A stretch of DNA of 64,000 nucleotides, taken from NCBI GenBank assembly GCA_039808025.1, contig JBDHSK010000004.1, positions 124,001 through 188,000 on the forward strand, written 5' to 3'. Below, piece by piece: positions 33,448 to 43,034 of the stretch. Both the position numbers and the translations under genes were made by a program. The first letter of the stretch is position 1, and the number at the start of each line of letters is the position of its first letter. The notes under the pieces are model-generated. The model did not search any database. It was not told where the DNA came from and saw only the letters and a list, made by a program, of their open reading frames with translations. This stretch comes from Sandaracinobacteroides sp039808025 (GTDB taxonomy: Bacteria > Pseudomonadota > Alphaproteobacteria > Sphingomonadales > Sphingomonadaceae).

Positions 33448-33496
33448 AGACCGCATGCCCTACCGTTTGCCGGCGTCTTGCGCTATCCCCTGCGCG

Positions 33497-34960
33497 ATGG
33501 AGCGCAACGTCCCGGAATACAGTGTCTCGGAACTGGCGGGCAGCGTGCGCCGTACGCTGGAAGGGGCGTTCGGGCTGGTGCGGGTGCGCGGCGAGATTTC
33601 CGGTTTCAAGGCCTATGCCTCGGGCCATGGCTATTTCGACCTGAAAGACGCCGATGCGGTGATCGCCGGGGTGATGTGGAAGGGCAATCTGGCGCGCCTG
33701 GCCTTCCGGCCCGAGAACGGGCTTGAGGTTGTGGCGACCGGCAAGCTCTCGGCCTACCCCAAAAGCTCGAAATATCAGCTGATCGTCGAGCGCATGGAGA
33801 TGGCCGGGATCGGCGCCATCCTGAAACAGATCGAGGAGCGCCGCCAGCGGCTGGAGGCCGAGGGGCTGTTCAACCGTTCCGCCAAGCCGTCCTGCCCCTA
33901 TCTTCCCCGCCATATCGGAGTCATCACTTCGCCGCAGGGGGCGGTGATCCGCGATATTCTCCACCGGCTCGCCGATCGTTTCCCCCGCCGGGTCACCTTG
34001 TGGCCGGTGCCGGTGCAGGGCGACGATGCGGCCCAGCGCATCACCGCCGCCATCATCGGCTTCAATGCCCTTGCCGGAAGCCAGCGCCCTGACCTGCTGA
34101 TCGTGGCGCGCGGCGGCGGCTCGGTGGAAGACCTGATGGCCTTCAACGACGAGGCGCTGGTGCGCGCCGCGGCCGCCAGCGCCATTCCGCTGATTTCGGC
34201 AGTGGGCCATGAAACCGATACCACCCTCATAGATTTCGCTTCGGCAAAGCGTGCCCCCACTCCATCCGCCGCTGCGGAACTGGCGGTTCCGGTGCGTGCC
34301 GAACTGGTGGAGACACTGGCCGACCTCGGGCTGCGCGCCCGCCGCGCCGAGCGGCGCCAGCGCAGCCGGCTGGCCGAGCGGCTGGAGGCGCTGGCCGCCC
34401 GACTGCCGCGCGCCAATACCCTTGCCGCCATCTGGCGCCAGCGGCTCGACGACGCCGGAGAGCGCCTGCCGCGCGCCCTTGCGGGGCGGTTGCGGCTCGA
34501 TCGTCAGCGGCTGGCGGGCGTGCGGCTGCCCGCCGTCACGGCCCTGTTCGGCCCCTATCGCCAGCAACTGGTGACCGTGGCCGGTCGCCTGCACCCGCGG
34601 CTGTTGCAGCAGATGCTGCGGCGGGACCGCGCCTTGCTGGAACAGCCACGCCACACCCCCAGCCCGGCGCTGTTGCGGGCGCGCCTGATGGCGGCGCGCG
34701 CCGCGCTCGACTCCGGGTTCCGGCTGGTGGAAAGCCTGTCGCCGCAGGCGGTAATGGCGCGCGGCTTCGTTCTGGTGACGTTGCCCGATGGTCAGATCGC
34801 CCGCCACCGCGACCAGGCACAGGCCGCCGGGCACTTCCGCTTGCGCTTCCACGATGGCGAGCTGGCCGCCCGCAGTGAGGGCGCTGCGCCGGTCAGGGGC
34901 GGGCGCAAGCCGGGGCCGGCGGTTCCGCCAGTGGCGCCGGTGCAGGGAAATCTGCTATGA
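33497..34960 (+). CDS. xseA: Exodeoxyribonuclease VII large subunit
   Basis: 487 residues starting MERNVPEYSVSELAGSVRRTLEGAFGLVRVRGEISGF. The N-terminal OB domain (FDLKDADAVIAGVMWKG) and the catalytic core (PRHIGVITSPQGAVIRDILHRLADRFP; DLLIVARGGGSVEDLMAFNDEALVRA; SAVGHETDTTLIDFASAKRAPTPSAAAE) are clear; a long coiled-coil region and a C-terminal SLSPQAVMARGFVLV follow. It degrades single-stranded DNA with the small subunit XseB, which is not in the window. The stop overlaps the next gene's ATG. Confidence 0.97.
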   Translation: MERNVPEYSVSELAGSVRRTLEGAFGLVRVRGEISGFKAYASGHGYFDLKDADAVIAGVMWKGNLARLAFRPENGLEVVATGKLSAYPKSSKYQLIVERMEMAGIGAILKQIEERRQRLEAEGLFNRSAKPSCPYLPRHIGVITSPQGAVIRDILHRLADRFPRRVTLWPVPVQGDDAAQRITAAIIGFNALAGSQRPDLLIVARGGGSVEDLMAFNDEALVRAAAASAIPLISAVGHETDTTLIDFASAKRAPTPSAAAELAVPVRAELVETLADLGLRARRAERRQRSRLAERLEALAARLPRANTLAAIWRQRLDDAGERLPRALAGRLRLDRQRLAGVRLPAVTALFGPYRQQLVTVAGRLHPRLLQQMLRRDRALLEQPRHTPSPALLRARLMAARAALDSGFRLVESLSPQAVMARGFVLVTLPDGQIARHRDQAQAAGHFRLRFHDGELAARSEGAAPVRGGRKPGPAVPPVAPVQGNLL

Positions 34961-35187
34961 GGGCCGCCATGCTCAATCTTTCAGGCGGGCGCGCTGCCCG
35001 AATCCGTTATCTGTCCGGTACCTACAAGCTGCTTGCCGACGGCGACCATGTGGTCTGCGCCGTAACCGGCACCCGCATTCCGCTGCCGCAACTGCGCTAC
35101 TGGAGCCACGAACTGCAGGAAGCCTATGTGAACGCCGAAGCCGCGGCCCAACGCTATGCCGAGGCCAGGGCCAAGGGCCTGTTATAG
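34957..35187 (+). CDS. DUF2093 domain-containing small protein
   Basis: 76 residues. The core RIRYLSGTYKLLADGDHVVCAVTGTRIPLPQLRYWSHELQEAYVNAEAAAQRYAEA matches DUF2093, a short alphaproteobacterial family. A beta-rich strand pair with VVCAVTG is followed by an Ala-rich helix. The start ATGA overlaps the xseA stop by four bases, and purD-xseA-DUF2093 neighbourhood is common in sphingomonads. Function unknown; a start at 34969 is also possible. Confidence 0.85.
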   Translation: MRAAMLNLSGGRAARIRYLSGTYKLLADGDHVVCAVTGTRIPLPQLRYWSHELQEAYVNAEAAAQRYAEARAKGLL

Positions 35188-35321
35188 CTGCCGCCTTGCA
35201 GAAATTGCCTGACAAACTGTCACAGCGCAACGAATCGCCTGTCAGCACTGGCTTTCTGCTCTATAGAGCATAGCCTGCCGGCCGCCGGCCCCCCGCATCT
35301 CACCAGCAAGGACTTTTCATC

Positions 35322-37187
35322 ATGCCTGCCTACCGTTCCCGCACCAGCACCCATGGCCGCAACATGGCGGGGGCGCGTGGCCTGTGGCGGGCCACCGGGA
35401 TGACCGATGCCGATTTCGGCAAGCCGATCATCGCCGTCGCCAACAGCTTCACCCAGTTCGTTCCCGGCCATGTTCATCTGAAGGATCTGGGGCAACTGGT
35501 GGCGCGCGAGATCGAGAAGGCGGGCGGCATCGCCAAGGAATTCAACACCATCGCCGTCGATGACGGCATCGCCATGGGCCATGACGGCATGCTCTATTCG
35601 CTGCCCAGCCGCGAACTGATCGCCGACTGCATCGAATATATGGTGAATGCCCACTGCGCCGATGCGCTGGTGTGCATCTCGAATTGCGACAAGATCACGC
35701 CGGGGATGCTGATGGCGGCGATGCGGCTCAATATCCCCGCCATCTTCGTGTCGGGCGGGCCGATGGAGGCCGGCAAGGTCAATCTGCAGGGCAAGGCGGT
35801 GTCGCTCGACCTTGTTGATGCCATCGTTGCCGCCGCCGACGACGCCTTCACCGACGCCGAGGTGACGGCGATCGAGCAATCGGCCTGCCCCACCTGCGGG
35901 TCGTGCTCGGGCATGTTCACGGCCAATTCGATGAACTGCCTGACCGAGGCGCTGGGGCTCGCGCTTCCCGGCAACGGCACAGTGCTTGCCACCCATGCCG
36001 ATCGGCGCGAACTGTTTCTCGAGGCCGGGCGCACCATCGTTTCCCTGACGCGGCGCTGGTACGAACAGGACGACGCATCGGTGCTGCCGCGCAACATCGC
36101 CAGCCGCGCCGCCTTTGAAAATGCCATGAGCATGGACATCGCCATGGGCGGCTCGACCAACACCATCCTTCACCTGCTGGCCGCCGCCCAGGAAGGCGGC
36201 ATTCCCTTCACCATGGCCGATATCGACCATCTGTCGCGCCGCGTGCCTTGCATCTGCAAGGTGGCCCCGGCCAAGGAAGACGTGCACATGGAAGACGTGC
36301 ATCGCGCCGGCGGCATCATGGCGGTGCTGGGCGAACTGGCGCGCGGCGGCCTCATCGACACCAGCCTGCCCACCGTGCACGCCGCCACCATGGGCGAAGC
36401 GATCGCGCACTGGGATATCGGCCAGACCTCAGATCCGGCGGTGCAGCAATTCTATCGCGCCGCCCCCGGCGGGGTGCGCACCACCGAGGCATTCAGCCAG
36501 ACGAAGCGCTGGAAGGAACTCGATCTCGACCGCAAGTCAGGCGCCATCCGCGCGGTGGCAACGCCGTTTTCCGCCGATGGCGGGCTGGCGGTGCTGTTCG
36601 GCAATCTGGCGCCCGAGGGCTGCATCGTGAAGACGGCGGGAGTCGACGACTCGATCCTCACCTTCCGGGGCAGGGCACGGGTCTATGAAAGCCAGGATGC
36701 CGCCGTTGCGGGGATTCTCGGCCACGAAGTGGTGGAAGGCGATGTGGTGGTCATCCGCTATGAGGGGCCCAAGGGCGGGCCGGGGATGCAGGAGATGCTC
36801 TACCCGACGTCATACCTGAAATCGAAGGGGCTGGGCAAAGCCTGCGCCCTGATCACCGACGGGCGCTTTTCCGGTGGCACCTCGGGCCTGTCGATCGGTC
36901 ATGTCTCGCCGGAAGCCGAAGAGGGCGGGCTGATCGCACTGGTTGAAACCGGCGACCCGATCCTCATCGACATTCCCAACCGGCACATCGCCTTGCTGGT
37001 CGATGATGCCGAGATCGCCGCCCGCCACGAGGCAATGGTGGCGCGAGGCGAGAAGGCGTGGAAGCCCGTGGGGCGCAAGCGCCATGTCTCGCAGGCGCTG
37101 CGGGCCTATGCGGCGCTTACCACCAATGCCGCGCGTGGCGCGGTGCGCGATGTCAGCCAGGTGGAACGTCACCCCGCCGACGACTGA
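35322..37187 (+). CDS. ilvD: Dihydroxy-acid dehydratase
   Basis: 621 residues, close to the family length. Fe-S cluster cysteines are visible in CISNCDKITPGM (C122) and CPTCGSCSGMFTANSMNC (C195). GRFSGGTSGLSIGHVSPEA is the C-terminal signature. It dehydrates 2,3-dihydroxy-isovalerate and -methylvalerate in valine/isoleucine synthesis. Start ATG at 35322 follows CAAGGAC. It is monocistronic here, convergent with rbfA; other ilv genes are not in the window. Confidence 0.97.
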   Translation: MPAYRSRTSTHGRNMAGARGLWRATGMTDADFGKPIIAVANSFTQFVPGHVHLKDLGQLVAREIEKAGGIAKEFNTIAVDDGIAMGHDGMLYSLPSRELIADCIEYMVNAHCADALVCISNCDKITPGMLMAAMRLNIPAIFVSGGPMEAGKVNLQGKAVSLDLVDAIVAAADDAFTDAEVTAIEQSACPTCGSCSGMFTANSMNCLTEALGLALPGNGTVLATHADRRELFLEAGRTIVSLTRRWYEQDDASVLPRNIASRAAFENAMSMDIAMGGSTNTILHLLAAAQEGGIPFTMADIDHLSRRVPCICKVAPAKEDVHMEDVHRAGGIMAVLGELARGGLIDTSLPTVHAATMGEAIAHWDIGQTSDPAVQQFYRAAPGGVRTTEAFSQTKRWKELDLDRKSGAIRAVATPFSADGGLAVLFGNLAPEGCIVKTAGVDDSILTFRGRARVYESQDAAVAGILGHEVVEGDVVVIRYEGPKGGPGMQEMLYPTSYLKSKGLGKACALITDGRFSGGTSGLSIGHVSPEAEEGGLIALVETGDPILIDIPNRHIALLVDDAEIAARHEAMVARGEKAWKPVGRKRHVSQALRAYAALTTNAARGAVRDVSQVERHPADD

Positions 37188-37216
37188 CGCACGGCGGGGA
37201 TGCGGCATGGCGCACC

Positions 37217-37238
37217 TTCCGGGGGCGGCCGTCCGGAA
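37217..37238. terminator. Hairpin between convergent ilvD and rbfA
   Basis: TTCCGG (37217-37222) and CCGGAA (37233-37238) form a 6-bp stem with a 10-base loop in the 59-base gap between ilvD and rbfA stops. No clear T-run on either strand. Confidence 0.35.
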
Positions 37239-37246
37239 CGGTTGTC

Positions 37247-37690
37247 TCAGCCGTGGTCGTGGTCGTCAGGGTCGAGGCGGGGCGGAGCCTTGTCTTCGAG
37301 ATCGCGGGCGACACGGGGATTGCGCAGCAGGGCGTCGATGCGCGCGGCCTCGTCAAAGCTCTCGTCGATGCGGAAATGCAGCTCGGCCGCATATTTGGTG
37401 TTCACCCGCCGTGCCATTTCGCCTTTCAGGCGGCGCACATGGCCGTTCAGCGCCTTCAGCACCGCCTGTTCGTCTTCGGCGGTGCCGCCCACCGGCATGA
37501 TATAGGCCGTGGCATGGCGCAGGTCGGGCGACACCCGCACCTCCGATACCGAGAGGATGCGGCCGTCGAGTACCGGGTCGTTCAGTTCGCCGCGTGCCAG
37601 AATGTCGGCGAGCACATGGCGCATGGTCTCGCCCACTTTCAGAGTGCGCACCGAGGGGCCGGCGCCCGGTTTCGAACCGCCTTTCCTCAC
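37247..37690 (-). CDS. rbfA: 30S ribosome-binding factor RbfA
   Basis: 147 residues. The GTG at 37690 overlaps the infB TGA (GTGA), so I chose it; an in-frame extension to 37777 lies inside infB. The KH-type fold pattern is visible: VGETMRHVLADILARGEL, SVSEVRVSPDLRHATAYIMP and GHVRRLKGEMARRVNTKYAAELHFRIDESFDEAARIDALL. It matures 16S rRNA 5' ends and supports cold growth. The tail is acidic and His/Asp-rich (DPDDHDHG). Last gene of the rimP-nusA-ylxR-infB-rbfA operon. Confidence 0.95.
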   Translation of the reverse strand: MRKGGSKPGAGPSVRTLKVGETMRHVLADILARGELNDPVLDGRILSVSEVRVSPDLRHATAYIMPVGGTAEDEQAVLKALNGHVRRLKGEMARRVNTKYAAELHFRIDESFDEAARIDALLRNPRVARDLEDKAPPRLDPDDHDHG

Positions 37691-40554
37691 AGCTCGCGCA
37701 GGCGCTCTTCCAGTTCGAAGGTTTCGATCACGTCGCCCTTCTGGATGTCCTGGAAGTTGTCGAGGCCGATGCCGCACTCATAGCCCTTCTCGACCTGGGT
37801 GACATCGTCCTTGAAGCGCCGCAGCGACGAGATTGAGCCATTGTAGACGATGACGTCGTCGCGCAGCACCCGTGCCTTGAGGTTGCGGCGAATGAAGCCT
37901 TCGGCCACGATGCAGCCGGCGGCCTTGCCGAACTTGCCGGCCTGGAACACCTCGCGGACTTCGGCGCGGCCCACCACATTCTCGAAATATTCCGGGCCGA
38001 GCTTGCCGGCCATCCCCGCCTTCACTTCATCGATCAGGTCGTAGATGATGTCGTAATATTTCAGAGGCACGCCGGCCTGGTTGGCGGCCTCGCGCGCCTT
38101 GGCGTTGGCGCGCACGTTGAAGCCGATGATCAGTGCGCCCGAGGCGCGGGCCAGCGTCACATCCGATTCGGTGATGGCGCCGACGCCCGAGTGCAGCACC
38201 CGCACGCGGATCTCGTCGGTCGACAGCTTGTTGAGCGCCGAGACGATCGCCTCGGTCGAGCCGTGGACGTCGGCCTTCACCACCACCGGGAACTCGACGG
38301 CCTTCTTTTCGGCAAGCCCGGCGAACATCGATTCGAGGCTGGCAGGCGCTGCCGTGGTGCGCTTGGTGAGAGCCACCTGCTGGCGATAGCTGGCGATCTC
38401 GCGGGCGCGCGCCTCGTTCTCGACCACCGACAAAAGATCGCCGGCCTGCGGAACCCCCGAAAGCCCCAGTACTTCGACCGGAGTCGAGGGCGGCGCTTCC
38501 TTCACGGTCTGTCCCTTGTCGTTGATGAGGGCGCGCACCTTGCCCGATTCCGTGCCGACGACGAAGATGTCGCCAGTGCGCAGGGTGCCGCGCCGGACCA
38601 GCACGGTGGCCAGCGGGCCACGGCCCTTGTCGAGCTTGGCTTCCACCACCGTCGCTTCGGCCATACGGTCGGGGTTGGCCTTCAGTTCAAGCATTTCCGC
38701 CTGCAGCAGGATCTTGTCGGTCAGCTCGTCGAGGCCGGTCTTCTTCAGCGCCGAAATCTCGACATCCTGGACGTCGCCGCCCATTTCCTCGACCTGCACA
38801 TCGTGCTGCAACAGCTCGGTGCGAACGCGGTTGGCGTCAGCTGCGGGCTTGTCCATCTTGTTGATGGCAACGATCATCGGCACGCCGGCAGCCTTCACAT
38901 GGTTGATGGCCTCGATGGTCTGCGGCTTGATGCCATCGTCGCCGGCCACCACCAGCACCACGATGTCGGTGGCGTTGGCGCCGCGCGCCCGCATTTCCGT
39001 GAAGGCCTCGTGGCCGGGGGTATCAAGGAAGCTGAGCTTCTCGCCGTTCTTCAGCTTCACCTGATAGGCACCGATGTGTTGGGTGATGCCGCCGGCCTCA
39101 CCGGCGGCAACGCCGGTGCCGCGCAGCGCATCCAGAAGCGAGGTCTTGCCATGATCGACATGGCCCATGATGGTGACGACCGGTGGCCTGGGCTTCAGGT
39201 CTTCGGGGCGGTCGGCCTCACCCTCGATGCCCTGTTCGACATCGCTGTCGGAGACCCGCTTGATGGTATGGCCGAAATCCGTCACCAGCAGTTCGGCGGT
39301 ATCCTGGTCGATGGTGGCGTTGATGGTGGTTGGCATCCCCATCTTGAACAGCGCCTTCACCAGATCGGCCCCGCGCTCGGCCATGCGGTTGGCAAGCTCC
39401 TGCACGGTGATGGCTTCAGGCACCTGCACCTCGCGCGGCGTTTTGGCGGCTGCCGCCATCGCGCCACCGCCATGGGCTGCACGCTTGTGCTTTTCATTGG
39501 CGCGCCGCATGGCAGCCATCGAGCGTCCGCGCACGCCGTCGTCGCCGCCAAGTGCCCGATTGATGGTGAGCTTGCCCGAGCGCCGTTCGGAGTCGCGGGC
39601 GCCGCGTGCCGGCTTGGCGGGCGCTTCCTGGCGGCGCGGCGCGGCGCGTTGCGCGCCAGCCCCGCCGCGTGGGCGGTCATCGGCCTCGGCGGCAGGTGCG
39701 GCGGCGGCACGTGCCGCGGCTTCGGCGGCGCGCTGCTCTTCCTCGGCGGCGCGGGCGGCCGCTTCCGCTTCGGCGCGGGCCTTTTCCTCCAGCCGGCGCT
39801 TTTCGGCTTCGGCCGCCTCGATGCGCTCGCGCTCTTCGCGGATGCGGGCCTCTTCGGCACGTTGCAGGCGCTCTTCCTCGGCGAGACGCAGCAGCAGCTG
39901 CTGGCGCTCACGCGGGGTGAGGCGCGGGTTCTGCAGGGCCTTCTGCACGGCCGTCAGTTCCGGCTTGGCAGCCGGTTTCGGGCGCGGCGGGGCTGAAGGC
40001 TTGGCTGGGGCCGGTGTCGCTGCGTCCGGTTCGGTGGGGGCGGAACTGGCGGCGGCAGCTGGTGCTTCGCTCGCGGCCTTTGCCGGGGTTTCAGCGGCTG
40101 GTTCGGCCGTGGCGGCAACAGGATCGCCCTGCGGTTCCACTGGCGGTTCCGCCGTAGGCGCAGCAGCACTGGCGACGGGCTCCGCTTGCTCGGCAGATGG
40201 TGCCTCGGCCTTGCGCGGTGCAGGCCGCACCGGCTCGCGGTCGATCGGCGTGTCGGTATTGAGCGTGAAGGGCGGCGGCGGCGCCACCGGCATGGCGGGC
40301 TTTGCCGGTGCTGAGGCCGGCGCAGGCGTTGCGGCCGGGGCCGAAGGTGCGGCAGGCGTTGCGGCCGGTTCCGCAGCAACGGGCTCGGGCTCGGCAGCGC
40401 CGGGCTTGCGCAGCGGGCGCACCCGCTTGGTTTCGACCACCACCTTGTGGGTGCGGCCATGGCTGAAGCTCTGCTTGACCTGGCTCACCTCGGTGGTGCG
40501 CTTCACCCCGAGTTGCGGCCTGAGGCCCAGCTTCGGCTTTTCTTCGTCGCTCAT
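37687..40554 (-). CDS. infB: Translation initiation factor IF-2
   Basis: 955 residues. A long N-terminal region of Ala/Pro/Glu runs (about residues 45-330) includes a charged helix (EEERLQRAEEARIREERERIEAAEAEKRR). The GTPase domain has GHVDHGKTSLLDALR, GGITQHIGAYQV, DTPGHEAFTEMRARGA and NKMDKP, followed by domains II, III and the C-terminal fMet-tRNA-binding domain. Start ATG overlaps the ylxR stop (ATGA) and the stop overlaps the rbfA start, so translation of all three is coupled. Confidence 0.98.
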   Translation of the reverse strand: MSDEEKPKLGLRPQLGVKRTTEVSQVKQSFSHGRTHKVVVETKRVRPLRKPGAAEPEPVAAEPAATPAAPSAPAATPAPASAPAKPAMPVAPPPPFTLNTDTPIDREPVRPAPRKAEAPSAEQAEPVASAAAPTAEPPVEPQGDPVAATAEPAAETPAKAASEAPAAAASSAPTEPDAATPAPAKPSAPPRPKPAAKPELTAVQKALQNPRLTPRERQQLLLRLAEEERLQRAEEARIREERERIEAAEAEKRRLEEKARAEAEAAARAAEEEQRAAEAAARAAAAPAAEADDRPRGGAGAQRAAPRRQEAPAKPARGARDSERRSGKLTINRALGGDDGVRGRSMAAMRRANEKHKRAAHGGGAMAAAAKTPREVQVPEAITVQELANRMAERGADLVKALFKMGMPTTINATIDQDTAELLVTDFGHTIKRVSDSDVEQGIEGEADRPEDLKPRPPVVTIMGHVDHGKTSLLDALRGTGVAAGEAGGITQHIGAYQVKLKNGEKLSFLDTPGHEAFTEMRARGANATDIVVLVVAGDDGIKPQTIEAINHVKAAGVPMIVAINKMDKPAADANRVRTELLQHDVQVEEMGGDVQDVEISALKKTGLDELTDKILLQAEMLELKANPDRMAEATVVEAKLDKGRGPLATVLVRRGTLRTGDIFVVGTESGKVRALINDKGQTVKEAPPSTPVEVLGLSGVPQAGDLLSVVENEARAREIASYRQQVALTKRTTAAPASLESMFAGLAEKKAVEFPVVVKADVHGSTEAIVSALNKLSTDEIRVRVLHSGVGAITESDVTLARASGALIIGFNVRANAKAREAANQAGVPLKYYDIIYDLIDEVKAGMAGKLGPEYFENVVGRAEVREVFQAGKFGKAAGCIVAEGFIRRNLKARVLRDDVIVYNGSISSLRRFKDDVTQVEKGYECGIGLDNFQDIQKGDVIETFELEERLREL

Positions 40555-41354
40555 TCCCGTCCTTCACCGTTACGCCGGTCAGCCTGCGGGCTGCCGACGC
40601 CGCTATCATCATCACCCGGAACTTCATCGCCCGAACTGGCCCGATCGCCCGAATCAAGCCCTTCATAGGCCCGCCAACGCCCGATGTCGGCGGCAATACG
40701 GTGGGCACCCTTAGCGTCACTGACACCGAAATGCACCACATTCTCGCGCCCGAGCGCCCGGGACAATGCCGCGCGCCCGACGGGGACCCATAGCACCATT
40801 GCCATGTCACCGCCACTGGTGCGCAGCGCCTGATCGAGTTTGCCGGCGCCATCGGTCGCGGCGTCGCCGGCATGCACCAGCAAGTGCAGCCGGCCGGCGC
40901 GCGCCCATTCGGCGATCCGGTCAGAGCCCAATATAAGATGGCCGCCGCGATGTTCGAGTCCCAGCCTGTCGAGCGCGCGGCGTTCCAGGGCATCGGCCAG
41001 CCGCTGAGCGAGATCGGCCGGAACCGAGACCGGCTGCCGCAGCGACCGTGCCAGCGCCGCTTTCAGGCGGCCGTTGGCGATGGCGGCACAAAGGTGCGCC
41101 CGGTCGGGCGTGATCCACGCCCCGCGGCCGGGAAGACGGCTGCCGATGTCGGGCCAGATCACCCCGTCGGGTGCCGCCACCAGGCGGATCAGCCAGCCGC
41201 GCGTGCCGTGGCGGCCGGTAAGAACGCATTTGCGTTCCTGACTGGCGTGCGTCTGGTCTTCCCGGGACGGGTCAGCCTGCCGGGCGCCGCGCCCTTCAGG
41301 GCCGGCGGCATCAGTCGTTAGCGAACCAGCGGTCTCATCGAGGGGCTCGCGCAT
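40551..41354 (-). CDS. YlxR (DUF448) / L7Ae-like RNA-binding protein
   Basis: 267 residues. After a polar lead of about 35 residues, HASQERKCVLTGRHGTRGWLIRLVAAPDGVIWPDIGSRLPGRGAWITPDRAHL is the DUF448/YlxR domain. The second half (RLGLEHRGGHLILGSDRIAEWARAGRLHLLVHAGDAA) resembles an L7Ae ribosomal-protein-like domain, the two-domain form common in alphaproteobacteria. The tail is acidic and Gly/Asp-rich. The conserved place between nusA and infB suggests a role tied to transcription or ribosome assembly. Confidence 0.88.
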   Translation of the reverse strand: MREPLDETAGSLTTDAAGPEGRGARQADPSREDQTHASQERKCVLTGRHGTRGWLIRLVAAPDGVIWPDIGSRLPGRGAWITPDRAHLCAAIANGRLKAALARSLRQPVSVPADLAQRLADALERRALDRLGLEHRGGHLILGSDRIAEWARAGRLHLLVHAGDAATDGAGKLDQALRTSGGDMAMVLWVPVGRAALSRALGRENVVHFGVSDAKGAHRIAADIGRWRAYEGLDSGDRASSGDEVPGDDDSGVGSPQADRRNGEGRE

Positions 41355-41402
41355 CGGCGCCCTCCCGCGTTGCCGGGCCGCCTGCGATCAGGAACCGGGC
41401 CA

Positions 41403-43025
41403 TCATGCCGCGCCTTCCTCGGCCGCATTCTCGGCCGCATTGGCTGCCTCAGTGTCGGAGGCGGCGCTTCCGGCAGCAGCCCCCGATTCATCGGCGGCGA
41501 ACCAGTGCTGGCGAGCGGCCATGATGATGGCGTTGCCCTCGTCGACCGACAGCTTGAAGCTGGCGAGCACCCCTTCGGGAATGTCGCGGCGCTTGTCTTC
41601 GCGGCCCACCAGCTCGTCGGTCGACAGGTCGGCGAGATCGTCGAGGGTGCGGATCTTCTTGCGTCCCAGCTGCACCAGCATTTCCTCGGTGAGGCCGGGG
41701 ATGTCGGCGAGGGCGTCATCAACGCCCAGCGCCCGCCGCTCTTCGCGGTAACCGGCCTCGCGGCGCTCCAGCGCCTCGGTGGCACGGTCCTGCAGTTCGG
41801 TGGCGATGCTTTCATCGAGCCCTTCGATCGAGGAAATTTCCTCGAGCTCGACATAGGCCACTTCCTCGAGGCTGGTGAACCCTTCGGCTACCAGCAGCTG
41901 CGCCAGCGTTTCGTCGACTTCCAGCTCGCGCTCGAACAGTTGCGAACGGTCGACGAATTCCTTCTGGCGCTTCTCGCTTTCGGCGGCCTCGGTCATGATG
42001 TCGATCTGGTGGCCGGTCAGCTGGCCGGCCAGCCGCACGTTCTGGCCGCGGCGGCCAATGGCAAGGCTCAGCTGATCATCGGGGACCACCACCTCGATGC
42101 GGCTGTCTTCCTCGTCGATCACCACCTTCGACACCTGTGCCGGTTGCAGCGCGTTCACCACGAAGGTGGCGATATCGGCCGACCAGGGGATGATGTCGAT
42201 CTTCTCGCCGGCCAGTTCCTGCACCACCGCCTGCACGCGGCTGCCGCGCATCCCCACGCACGCTCCCACCGGGTCGATCGAGCTGTCGTGGCTGAGAACG
42301 CCGATCTTGGCGCGGCTTCCGGGATCACGCGAGCAGGCCTTGATCTCGATGACGCCGTCATAGATTTCCGGCACTTCCTGGGCGAACAGCTTTTTCATGA
42401 AATCGGGGTGGGCGCGCGACAGGAAGATCTGCGGGCCACGGTTTTCGCGGCGCACCGTGGTGATCAGCGAACGCACCCGGTCGCCGGGGCGCATCACCTC
42501 GCGCGGGATCTGCTGATCACGGCGCAGCACACCCTCGGCACGGCCGAGATCGACAACCACATGGCCGAACTCCGCACGCTTCACGACGCCGGTGATGATC
42601 TCGCCCTGACGGTCCTTGTATTCCTCGTACTGGCGTTCGCGTTCGGCATCGCGCACCTTGGTGACGATCACCTGCTTGGCAGCCTGGGCGGCGATGCGTC
42701 CGAACTCGATCGGTGGCAACGGGTCGATGATGAAGTCGCCGATGGCGGCATCGGGCTGGCGGGCCTGGGCGTCGACAAGGCTGATCTGCTTGAAATAGTC
42801 GTCAGTCTCGGCCACCACTTCCAGCACCCGCCACAGGCTGAGTTCGCCCGATTTCGGGTCGATGCGGGCGCGGATGTCGTTTTCGGCGCCATAGCGGGCG
42901 CGCGCCGCGCGCTGGATCGATTCCTCCATCGCTTCGATGACGATCATGCGGTCGATCGATTTCTCGCGGGCGACGGCATCGGCGATGGCGATCAGTTCGG
43001 CCTTGTTGGCGGCAGTTGCACTCAT
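41403..43025 (-). CDS. nusA: Transcription termination/antitermination protein NusA
   Basis: 540 residues. N-terminal RNAP-binding domain (SATAANKAELIAIADAVAREKSIDRMIVIEAMEESI), S1 domain (GEIITGVVKRAEFGHVVVDLG), KH1/KH2 (CVGMRGSRVQAVVQELAGEKIDI; SLAIGRRGQNVRLAGQLTG) and two C-terminal helix-hairpin-helix acidic repeats (LLVAEGFTSLEEVAYVELEEI; IPGLTEEMLVQLGRKKIRTLDDLADLSTDELVG). Binds RNA polymerase and modulates pausing, termination and rRNA antitermination. Nine bases after rimP. Confidence 0.97.
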   Translation of the reverse strand: MSATAANKAELIAIADAVAREKSIDRMIVIEAMEESIQRAARARYGAENDIRARIDPKSGELSLWRVLEVVAETDDYFKQISLVDAQARQPDAAIGDFIIDPLPPIEFGRIAAQAAKQVIVTKVRDAERERQYEEYKDRQGEIITGVVKRAEFGHVVVDLGRAEGVLRRDQQIPREVMRPGDRVRSLITTVRRENRGPQIFLSRAHPDFMKKLFAQEVPEIYDGVIEIKACSRDPGSRAKIGVLSHDSSIDPVGACVGMRGSRVQAVVQELAGEKIDIIPWSADIATFVVNALQPAQVSKVVIDEEDSRIEVVVPDDQLSLAIGRRGQNVRLAGQLTGHQIDIMTEAAESEKRQKEFVDRSQLFERELEVDETLAQLLVAEGFTSLEEVAYVELEEISSIEGLDESIATELQDRATEALERREAGYREERRALGVDDALADIPGLTEEMLVQLGRKKIRTLDDLADLSTDELVGREDKRRDIPEGVLASFKLSVDEGNAIIMAARQHWFAADESGAAAGSAASDTEAANAAENAAEEGAA

Positions 43026-43034
43026 GTCTGGTCC

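Noticed and set aside
33257..34852. 531-residue minus-strand open frame opposite xseA
   Set aside because: XseA motifs on the + strand are clear; this frame shows only shadow composition.
38191..39996. 601-residue + strand open frame opposite infB
   Set aside because: Antisense shadow in GC-rich sequence; IF-2 motifs are on the other strand.
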